Positions 1-5,989 of a stretch of DNA of 11,264 bases are shown one piece after another. Source of the DNA: DATADF01 sp046263155 (GTDB lineage Bacteria; Actinomycetota; CADDZG01; WHSQ01); contig JBHELF010000034.1 in the NCBI GenBank assembly GCA_046263155.1, positions 1 to 11,264 of the forward strand, given 5' to 3'. How positions within the stretch are numbered: position 1 is the stretch's first letter; each line of letters opens with the position of its first letter. Below the pieces are notes generated by a model. It was not told the origin of the DNA. It saw only the letters and a program-made list of their open reading frames with translations, and made no database searches. The position numbers were made by a program, and so were the translations under genes.

Positions 1-583
1 CGTCCGTCAGCACATACATGCGCTCGTCCGCCTGTCGAGGGAAGGCATTGAGGACGTCTCGCTGGCTCACTCTGGCCCCCGGCCCCAATCCGGTCAGGAG
101 CTGCTCCAGCGCCCCGTCGAGATCCCGTAGCTCGCCGCCGACGGACTCAATCAGACTCCAGCCCGCGCGATCATCAAACTTGAGATCACGAGCTGCAGCG
201 CGCTGTTTCACCCATGTAAGCAACCCCCTGCCGCGCGGGGCCTCCACGGCCACCACAGCCCCCGACCGCTTGACGGCGTCATCCACCTTGCTGCGCGCGC
301 TTGCGGTCAGGACGAGGGTGGAGCCCGAGCTCGGCTCCTCGAGATAGTCGGCGATCGCTGCAGCTTGGTCCTTGGTGAGCCCTTGAGCATCCCGGAGGAC
401 CACCAGACGTCCCTCGGCCAGCAGCGACGGGGTCCGGACCGCGGTCAAGATCTCGGCCATGTCGGCGGACGAGTCGAACCCGACTTCGGACAGAGGATCG
501 GACTTGAGCTCGCGGCGCAGCTCATCCAGAGCCTCGTCAACGAGGAAGTCGTCCCCGCGCAGGAGGTAGACGGGTTTGGTCAT
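1..583 (-). CDS. holA: DNA polymerase III delta subunit, N-terminal part (cut by left edge)
   Basis: The first 194 residues are present; the 3' end lies outside the window. The protein starts MTKPVYLLRGDDFLVDEALDEL, the usual delta-subunit opening (YLL-GdD-fl--EAl--l), and continues with a segment resembling the family's AAA+-like fold (SLLAEGRLVVLRDAQGL near residues 53-69, then STLVLTASARSKVDDAVK). A later stretch, LIESVGGELRDLDGALEQL, matches the conserved part that in this family leads into the helical domain. Delta is the clamp-loader subunit that opens the beta sliding clamp during replication. The ATG overlaps the stop of the upstream 64-codon gene by four bases (ATGA), so translation is probably coupled; no separate Shine-Dalgarno site is needed or clearly visible. 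It is the last visible gene of the comEA-comEC run. The identification rests on motif pattern and on the comEC-holA neighbourhood, which is common in Actinobacteria. Confidence 0.88.
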   Translation of the reverse strand, partial: MTKPVYLLRGDDFLVDEALDELRRELKSDPLSEVGFDSSADMAEILTAVRTPSLLAEGRLVVLRDAQGLTKDQAAAIADYLEEPSSGSTLVLTASARSKVDDAVKRSGAVVAVEAPRGRGLLTWVKQRAAARDLKFDDRAGWSLIESVGGELRDLDGALEQLLTGLGPGARVSQRDVLNAFPRQADERMYVLTD

Positions 584-774
584 TCCGCGCGGAGACCCAT
601 TTCGTACAGGTCTTCACCGTTCGACATCAGCGTGACGGTTTCAGTCCCACCGGCCAGCAGATCGGCCCACCTTTGACCCATCCATTCCTCGGCCTGTTCC
701 TTGCTGTCGAAGGTCTGCGAGGAACCGGCATCCGCCCCCGAAGCATCGCGAAAGCCCCAGCGAAACTCCGCCAT
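580..774 (-). CDS. Conserved-looking 64-residue hypothetical protein between comEC and holA
   Basis: A 64-residue acidic soluble protein starting MAEFRWGFRDASG and ending EDLYEMGLRAE. No signal peptide, membrane segment or cysteine is visible. The middle (TFDSKEQAEEWMGQRWADLL) looks like an amphipathic helix, and the pattern strand - F-S-KEQAEEWM helix - strand (ETVTLMSNGEDLYEMGL) suggests a small alpha/beta domain. I know similar small proteins from Actinobacteria but no function for them. The start is fixed by context: the ATG overlaps the comEC stop (TAATG) and the TGA overlaps the holA ATG (ATGA), so all three are probably translated in a coupled way. The reading frame stays open upstream to about 1293, but that stretch lies inside comEC and has an arginine/glycine-rich composition unlike a real protein, so I reject the longer version. 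Confidence 0.8.
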   Translation of the reverse strand: MAEFRWGFRDASGADAGSSQTFDSKEQAEEWMGQRWADLLAGGTETVTLMSNGEDLYEMGLRAE

Positions 775-2189
775 TAGACCCGCGCTCCCGTCCCCACGGG
801 AATACATCTTGTCACCCCGCGCGCTATCGCCGGCAGCAGGATCACCGCGACCGGCAGTGCCCACAGCCGATGCAGCGAGACGCTTGCCCAGGTCGGTTGG
901 CCGAAGGTCTCTCCTACCCAAAGAATCCATTGCAGGAAAGGCTGCGCCGCGCGGGCAAGGAGGCGGGCTCCGTCGACGTTCACGAGCGCCGCCGCGCCCG
1001 AGGCCAGTCCGAGAACCGTCGCGGGAGCGACGGCGGGAAGAGCGAGGGCGTTCGCGGCAGGCCCAGCAAGCGAAAGCTCTCCGAATGTTGCGATCAGCAC
1101 AGGGGCCACACCCACCTGGGCGGCCAGCGTCGCGGCCGCGCCCAGACGCAGCGCACGTGGGAGACGGCGCAGCCGCTCCGCCAGGGGTGCGGTCCAGAGC
1201 AGAATCCCGACCGTCGCGGCCACGGAGAGATGAAGTCCCGCGGCAAAAAACAGTTGAGGCCTCAGGGTTAGCAGAATCAGAAGAGCCAGACACAGGGCAT
1301 GGAGGGGCTGCGCTCGGAAACCACTTGCGTAAGCGACGATCACAACCACGGCGGAAACCGCGGCCCGCAGAACGGATGGATCCGGGCCCACGACTAACAC
1401 GTACATCGATAGAACGACGAGGCCCGAAGCCAGGCGAAACCGCGCCGTCGTCCTTCGTGTGACGAAGAGGACCGCAGCGAGAATTATCGCCACGTTGCTG
1501 CCGGAGACCGCAAGGATGTGGGCTAGTCCCGCGGCTCGGAAGTCTGCGACGATGACATGCCCGAGGCGGCTCGTGTCCCCTATTGTCAGACCGAGCACCA
1601 GCCCGGCTTCACGTGATCCCAGTTCATCGACGCCTCGCTGGAGCGCAGCGCGGTACGCGGCCGCGATGCCGTGCAGCCCGACCGGGCGTTGAATGACTCG
1701 AAGCTCGCGGCTGTGCCACGCCGCCGAGGCACCGGCCCGGCGACGCGCTCGGTCGAAGGCATCGTCTTTCAGCGGAAGAAGCCAGCCTGTCGTCTCTATT
1801 CGGCTGCCGGGTTCGGGCCTTTCGTCATCGATCGTCACCAGGCCGGCCTTGACCAGTTGGCCCCATCCGTCGCACGCCAGTTCTTCGGCGGCCACGAGCG
1901 TTCCTAGAGCGCCGGCTTGTTCGAGCACGCGTCCGCTCAGCGAACACAGAGGGACGCCCTCGGCCGCCTCCCGAAGGGAGGAACGCCCCGCGTCCTGGAT
2001 ATTCGCAGCCACGACACCGCAGCCGGCGCTCAAGACGACGAGACCGGCGCTCACCGACATCCGCCACCGACGCAGGCACAGAAGAGTCGAACCGGCGGCG
2101 AGTAGGCATGCCCCGACCCCTCCGGGAGCCCCGGCCGCGGCGGCGGCTATGCCGGCGCAGATTCCTCCAAGGGCGAACCCGAGGAGCAC
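774..2189 (-). CDS. comEC: ComEC/Rec2-type DNA uptake channel, short form without C-terminal hydrolase domain
   Basis: A 471-residue polytopic membrane protein. In competent bacteria ComEC forms the inner-membrane channel for incoming single-stranded DNA. Residues 1-62 hold hydrophobic segments followed by an extracytoplasmic OB-like region (about 80-165), as in DUF4131. The competence domain follows (about 190-455), with the hallmark GLAHILAVSGSNVAII at 221-236, DPSVLRAA at 270-277 and the AP-L--FGELSLAGPAAN region at 362-380. It ends soon after the last membrane segment (VAVILLPAIARGV), so the metallo-beta-lactamase-like domain that brings many ComEC proteins to 700-800 residues is absent. 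Mycobacterial homologues are also short, as I recall. The start is GTG, 6 nt after the comEA stop and in the same frame as comEA, so no start further upstream is possible. No clear Shine-Dalgarno site is seen; translation probably depends on comEA. Confidence 0.9.
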   Translation of the reverse strand: MLLGFALGGICAGIAAAAAGAPGGVGACLLAAGSTLLCLRRWRMSVSAGLVVLSAGCGVVAANIQDAGRSSLREAAEGVPLCSLSGRVLEQAGALGTLVAAEELACDGWGQLVKAGLVTIDDERPEPGSRIETTGWLLPLKDDAFDRARRRAGASAAWHSRELRVIQRPVGLHGIAAAYRAALQRGVDELGSREAGLVLGLTIGDTSRLGHVIVADFRAAGLAHILAVSGSNVAIILAAVLFVTRRTTARFRLASGLVVLSMYVLVVGPDPSVLRAAVSAVVVIVAYASGFRAQPLHALCLALLILLTLRPQLFFAAGLHLSVAATVGILLWTAPLAERLRRLPRALRLGAAATLAAQVGVAPVLIATFGELSLAGPAANALALPAVAPATVLGLASGAAALVNVDGARLLARAAQPFLQWILWVGETFGQPTWASVSLHRLWALPVAVILLPAIARGVTRCIPVGTGARV

Positions 2190-2195
2190 GAGGTG

Positions 2196-2843
2196 CTAGA
2201 CCGTCACGTAGGGCCGAATCGATTCCAGTGTCGCAGGGCCGATCCCAGAGACTTCCAGCAGGTCCTCGACCGCCGAGAAACCGCCCGAGCGAGCGCGGTG
2301 CTCGAGAATCGCGGAGGCCGTCACCGGCCCCACGCCGGGAATGGTCTCGAGGGTGGCCTGGTCCGCCGTGTTGAGGTTGACCAAGCCCGGTTGCGAGGCA
2401 CGGGGCGGGGACGCCGGCGGAGTGGTGAGACCCACGCGGCGGCCGAGGCGTAGGACATCGATCTTCATCCCGTCGGCGAGGACTTGCGCCAGATTCAGTC
2501 CGTCGAGCCAGGCGACGACGCGGGGGCCTCCCGCGGCCTCGATCGCGTCGGCGATCCGGCTCCCCAGGGGCAGCTCGTATAGCCCCGGATGTCGGACCGC
2601 TCCCGCAACGTGAACGATCACCACGCTCGCCTGACCGACGGTTGCCGCGCCGGGACCCGATGCCGCGACGGACGGAAGGACGGCGGGCGGCGCGATCGCT
2701 GCGGGACCGGCCCGGGCCCGCAGAAGCAAGATCACGGCCAGCGACAGGGTGATGACGGCAGCCACGACGATCGCCTCGCGCCTCCGAGCCACGAGGGTAT
2801 CGAGCCGATCCGTCCAACGGGGCTCGAGGAGGATCTCGGACAT
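2196..2843 (-). CDS. comEA: ComEA-type DNA-binding competence protein
   Basis: A 215-residue membrane-anchored protein. A short arginine-containing N-terminus is followed by one membrane helix (about 24-42, AIVVAAVITLSLAVILLL), then an Ala/Pro/Gly-rich linker (45-72). An SLBB-type domain spans about 73-131 (VIVHVAGAVRHPGLYELPLGSR, starting near 75, then GGPRVVAWLDGLNLA), and a tandem helix-hairpin-helix domain about 153-213 (VNLNTADQATLETIPGVGPVTA near 155-176; FSAVEDLLEVSGIGPATLE near 189-207). In Bacillus ComEA binds double-stranded DNA outside the membrane and hands it to ComEC; the layout here fits that role. It is the first gene of the run with comEC, the 64-codon gene and holA. No Shine-Dalgarno site precedes the ATG. 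A possible -10 (CAAGAT, 2851-2856 on the minus strand) ends 7 nt before the ATG, so the mRNA may be leaderless. Confidence 0.93.
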   Translation of the reverse strand: MSEILLEPRWTDRLDTLVARRREAIVVAAVITLSLAVILLLRARAGPAAIAPPAVLPSVAASGPGAATVGQASVVIVHVAGAVRHPGLYELPLGSRIADAIEAAGGPRVVAWLDGLNLAQVLADGMKIDVLRLGRRVGLTTPPASPPRASQPGLVNLNTADQATLETIPGVGPVTASAILEHRARSGGFSAVEDLLEVSGIGPATLESIRPYVTV

Positions 2844-2877
2844 CAGGACGATCTTGCGATGGCCGCTCCCAACGCGC

Positions 2878-2893
2878 TGTGACGCGCGTCACA
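2878..2893. promoter_or_regulatory. CRP/FNR-family operator candidate, perfect palindrome TGTGACGCGCGTCACA
   Basis: A perfect 16-bp inverted repeat lies in the 87-nt gap between divergent comEA and the eis-like gene. It fits TGTGA-N6-TCACA, the consensus of E. coli CRP and of actinobacterial CRP/GlxR regulators, with all ten consensus bases present. Its centre (2885.5) is about 42 bp upstream of the comEA ATG and 45 bp upstream of the acetyltransferase ATG. If both mRNAs are leaderless, this is near the -41.5 position of class II CRP activation, especially for comEA. The sequence match is seen directly; binding and the direction of regulation are inference. The regulator gene is not in this window. 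Confidence 0.7.
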
Positions 2894-2918
2894 TCTAGAC
2901 CCAAAAGTTCAAACCCGC

Positions 2919-2924
2919 GAATAT
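2919..2924 (+). promoter_or_regulatory. Possible -10 element of the eis-like gene (GAATAT)
   Basis: The hexamer has A at position 2 and T at position 6, as in actinobacterial -10 elements, and ends 6 nt before the ATG at 2931. No Shine-Dalgarno site lies in the preceding bases, so a leaderless mRNA starting at or next to the ATG is plausible. No convincing -35 is seen; the CRP-like palindrome sits where an activator would compensate. Weak evidence from spacing only. Confidence 0.3.
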
Positions 2925-2930
2925 GGCCCG

Positions 2931-4154
2931 ATGGCCATCACCGTAAGAGCCTGCAGGCCGGAGGAATTGAGGTATTTCCTGGAGACCTGCGAGACAACCT
3001 TTCTGTGGCAGTTTCATGAACAGGATCTGCCTCGTTGGGAAAGGCTGATCGAACCCGCGCGGCTCGTATGTGCCTTCGACGAAGAGACGCTCGTCGGAAC
3101 CGGCGGCGCGTTCTCATTCAACGTGACGGTCCCCGGCGGCGAGCTTCCTGCCGCGGGAGTCACGCTGGTCGGCGTTCTTCCCAGCCACCGCCGCCGAGGA
3201 GTGCTCGCCCAGATGATGCGCTTCCAACTCGACGATGTTCGGGCGCGCCGCGAGCCGCTCGCGATCCTGTGGGCTTCACAGGCCGCCATCTACCAACGCT
3301 TCGGCTACGGCTTAGGAACCAAATCGGCCGTGATCGATGCGGACCGGGATCGCATCGCCTTCGCCCCCGACACACAGCCCGTGGGACGCACCCGCCTCTT
3401 GAGCGAGGACGAAGCGGCGAAGGTTCTGCCCGCGGTCTATGAGCGTGTGCGTAAGCAGATCCCCGGCATGTTCACGCGCTCCGACGAATGGTGGAAGTAC
3501 TTGCGCCTGCCCGATCCCGAGTACGAACGCGACGGATCGGGACCGACCTACCGGGTCGTCTGGGAGAACGAAGGGGATGCCGGCGCCTACGCGCTCTACC
3601 GCGCGAAACATTCGTGGGAGCACGGGATGCCGGCCAGCAGGCTCGAGGTCCGGGAGGTCGTTGCTTTGGACGGGCTACCCACCCGGGAGATCTGGCGTTT
3701 CCTCTTTGGGGTCGACTTGATGAGCCGGGTCGAGTGCCGCCTGCTGCCCTCGGACACCCCGCTCGTACACATGCTTGCCGAGCCGCGGCGGCTCCGCTTG
3801 GGAATGCACGACGGCCTCTGGCTCCGCATCGTGGAAGCCAAAGCCGCTCTCGAGGCCCGCCACTACGCGGCCTCCGGAAGCCTGGTCTTCAATCTGGAGG
3901 ATTCCTTCTGTCCCTGGAACGCGGGAACGTGGCGATTGACGGCGACTGGGGAGGCGGCCACTCTGCTGCAAACGAGTGACGATCCCGAGCTCATCCTGGG
4001 TGCCTCTGAGCTCGCCAGCGTTTATCTAGGCGCAGCGTCGTTCGTCGAACTGTTCCGGGCCGGACGCATAAGGGAGCAGACCGCGGGCGCGCTCGCCCGC
4101 GCCGACGACTTATTTAGGACCTCCCGCGCCCCCTGGTGCCCGCAGGTTTTCTAG
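2931..4154 (+). CDS. eis: Eis-family GNAT N-acetyltransferase
   Basis: A 407-residue protein of the usual Eis length (about 400). The N-terminal GNAT domain carries the acetyl-CoA-binding motif VLPSHRRRGVLAQMM (82-96), then ILWASQAAIYQRFGYGLGTKSA (112-133), the Eis signature with the tyrosine that acts as general acid (Tyr121 or Tyr126). A second GNAT-like domain and an SCP2-like C-terminal domain follow (ASELASVYLGAASFVELFRAGR, then the ending RAPWCPQVF). In mycobacterial Eis the carboxylate of the C-terminal Phe serves as catalytic base; Phe407 is also the last residue here. Eis enzymes acetylate amines on aminoglycosides, proteins or small molecules; the substrate cannot be told from sequence. 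It is divergent from comEA, whereas in M. tuberculosis eis lies next to comEA in the same direction, as I recall. The ATG at 2931 is chosen because the motif spacing fits; the ATG at 2923 is out of frame. Confidence 0.88.
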   Translation: MAITVRACRPEELRYFLETCETTFLWQFHEQDLPRWERLIEPARLVCAFDEETLVGTGGAFSFNVTVPGGELPAAGVTLVGVLPSHRRRGVLAQMMRFQLDDVRARREPLAILWASQAAIYQRFGYGLGTKSAVIDADRDRIAFAPDTQPVGRTRLLSEDEAAKVLPAVYERVRKQIPGMFTRSDEWWKYLRLPDPEYERDGSGPTYRVVWENEGDAGAYALYRAKHSWEHGMPASRLEVREVVALDGLPTREIWRFLFGVDLMSRVECRLLPSDTPLVHMLAEPRRLRLGMHDGLWLRIVEAKAALEARHYAASGSLVFNLEDSFCPWNAGTWRLTATGEAATLLQTSDDPELILGASELASVYLGAASFVELFRAGRIREQTAGALARADDLFRTSRAPWCPQVF

Positions 4155-4176
4155 ACAGCCTCTGGAGGATCGTCGG

Positions 4177-5912
4177 TCACAGGTCGGCGAGCGGGAGGAT
4201 CAGGCGCGTGAGGCCAGGGCCCTCCTTCACCGTCACGGCAGGCGCGGTGATGTCGGACACGACTCCCGACGACCTGCAGTTGGAGAGCGGACCGCCGATC
4301 AGCCAGACGCAGCTATCGCTCGATGCGACGAGGATTTGAATGCTGTGCCCCGCGGCAAAGACGTAATCCCGATCGTGGAGCGGAACGCGATAACGGAAGT
4401 CTTTCCCGGGTGCGACGTTTTCCGCTTCGGCTAGTCCCGCTCGATGCTGCGCATCCAGATAGCCCCGCGTCACATAGACGGCGCTCCCAGCCTCGTCCAC
4501 GTCGTAGAGGTGAACGACAAAGTTCGCGTCGCTACTGTTGATGGCTGCGACTACCTCGAACACCGGCGCACCCGAGACTCGAAGCGGCTCTTTTACAGGT
4601 TCACTCGTGTACAGGAGGCGAGCTCCGGTCGCGGCGCGCAGCAGCTGCCGAGGAAGCTGAGGCACATCCTGATAAGTGGCCGACCCGTCCTCGACGGCGC
4701 GGGCCAACGCTTCGGATCCCGCCTCCAGCACGAGCTTGCGACGTGCCGGGGGCCAGGTTTCTGCGCTGCGAGTTTGATCTTCTTGATCGATCACTGTGAT
4801 AGGTGGCTCGCGCATCATGCCGGTGTCGTTGTCGTTGAGCCAATGCTCGAACCACCGCATCGCTATCAAGTGCCAGAACGGAACGTCGGGCTCGGCGTGC
4901 TCCCACGGACCGATAAGAGCCTTGCGCCTGACGTTATGGGCCTCAAGCGCGTCCCACATCGCACCGAAGTGGTCCATCTTCACGTTCTCGTCGAGCGTGC
5001 CGTGGGCGTGGAAGACCGCGGCCTTGATATTTCCCGCCATGGACGGATAGTCGCGTTCCTTCCAGTACTCCGTCATCGTGCCGTCCAACGCCATGCCGCG
5101 AATCACGTTGTCGGTACTGCACGTCGTGTCGAGCAGGTTGGAAACGTAGTTGGGCGCGCTGTAGTTGCTAGGCGGTGGCGCCGCCACCGCGTACTCGTAG
5201 GCGGCGGGGGTGAACATGTTCGTCTCGTAATGAACCCCGTTGTTATGAGGTAGCGATAGAACGAGGTGATCGGCGCGATAGGAAGGATCGCCTTCAGCGC
5301 CGGAGGCGCCTTGACGGCAGCGGAGTACTGGCTCATCCCCACATGGCTCACGCCGTACATCCCGACTTTGCCGTTGGACCATTCTTGGTCTGCGATCCAT
5401 TGCACGATGGCATAGCCGTCGGCTTGATCGCCAGGGCCGCCGTAGTCGAAACAGCCGTCGGAGTTATGGGTGCCTCGCATATCTCCCAGAACCACCGCGT
5501 AGCCGCGAGTCAATAGCGTCTCGGCCATGCAGTCCGCATACTCGAGGACATCGGCATCCTCGAGCTCCTTGACATACAACCCGGCCAGCGACCAGTAGGG
5601 GGACAGGATCAACACTGTGGGCAGAGGGGGGTCGTAGGCGTCCGGAAGGTAGTAGCGCGCGGAAAGCAGCGTCCCGTCTTCGCTTTCGATCTGGACGTCT
5701 TCTTTCGTAACCGTCGTGTCCCGTGGCTCGGGCATCTGCGACACCCAAGGCGGGGGATCCTGAGGCGGCGGAGGCTCGTCGCAGGGAATCGCCTGGCCGA
5801 TGAGAGCCGGCCGGATGAAGTCGCGCCCGGCAGAGCCATCCGCTCCTAGAGCGGGTGTGACGCCGCCGAGCGGCAAAAGGAATGCCAGCGACATTCCCAA
5901 TGCGCGCTTCAC
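4177..5912 (-). pseudogene. Secreted S15/CocE-NonD family hydrolase, split by a one-base frameshift
   Basis: Two overlapping frames together encode one 578-residue alpha/beta hydrolase. The first half (from GTG 5912) has a signal peptide (MKRALGMSLAFLLPLGGVTPALGA), the S15-family start of the hydrolase domain (TVLILSPYW, then YAVVLGDMRGTHNSDG) and the nucleophile motif GVSHVGMSQYSAA with Ser189. The second half, from about 5235 down, carries AHGTLDENVKMDHF (Asp308) and GPWEHAEPDVPF (His339), then the C-terminal jelly-roll domain of S15/CocE enzymes (about 400-578). The join falls at ITTG|VHYETN, where the coding strand has GGGG (5235-5238); one extra G restores the frame. Without it, the first frame ends at 5103 with a nonsense tail. 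The family includes X-Pro dipeptidyl-peptidases, cocaine esterase and glutaryl-acylase-like enzymes; the substrate is unknown. With the triad and both domains intact, this is a very recent mutation, a sequence error or, less likely, -1 slippage. It is convergent with the eis-like gene (22 nt gap). Confidence 0.82.
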
Positions 5913-5935
5913 AGCGTGGAGATTTCTTTATTCCG

Positions 5936-5963
5936 GGCCGCGTTCCTCTCGCGAGTCGCGGCC
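5936..5963 (-). terminator. GC-rich hairpin between leuS and the S15 hydrolase (distal)
   Basis: A perfect 7-bp inverted repeat (GGCCGCG / CGCGGCC) encloses a 14-nt loop that itself contains the palindrome CTCGCGAG. It lies downstream of leuS, between it and the hydrolase gene. No U-tract follows on the minus strand, so it is at best a weak terminator or a processing/stability hairpin. An AT-rich stretch (5921-5934) just after it may carry the hydrolase promoter. Confidence 0.3.
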
Positions 5964-5969
5964 TCGCCG

Positions 5970-5986
5970 GGGGGCCTTGGGCCCCC
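5970..5986 (-). terminator. GC hairpin just downstream of leuS
   Basis: A perfect 7-bp stem (GGGGGCC / GGCCCCC) with a 3-nt loop starts 3 nt after the leuS stop codon. It is all G-C and should be very stable, but no U-run follows, as is often the case in high-GC Actinobacteria. It may end or attenuate the lipoprotein-leuS transcript. The fold is seen in the sequence; termination is inference. Confidence 0.4.
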
Positions 5987-5989
5987 GCC

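Noticed and set aside
2187..2198. comEA and comEC are in the same frame, separated only by a TAG: possible read-through fusion
   Set aside because: A GTG start 6 nt after the stop explains comEC, and nothing around the TAG suggests read-through.
1825..2904. Long minus-strand open frame of 359 codons across comEA and comEC
   Set aside because: Out of frame with both clear genes, very rich in Arg, Gly and Pro, no domain; a high-GC shadow.
5225..5250. Programmed -1 frameshift site in the hydrolase gene
   Set aside because: Slippage on GGGG is possible, but there is no classic X-XXY-YYZ heptamer, and I see no clear downstream pseudoknot; mutation or sequence error is simpler.
4444..5253. Plus-strand open frame of 269 codons opposite the hydrolase
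   Set aside because: Antisense to a recognisable S15 domain with intact catalytic motifs; composition typical of a mirror frame.
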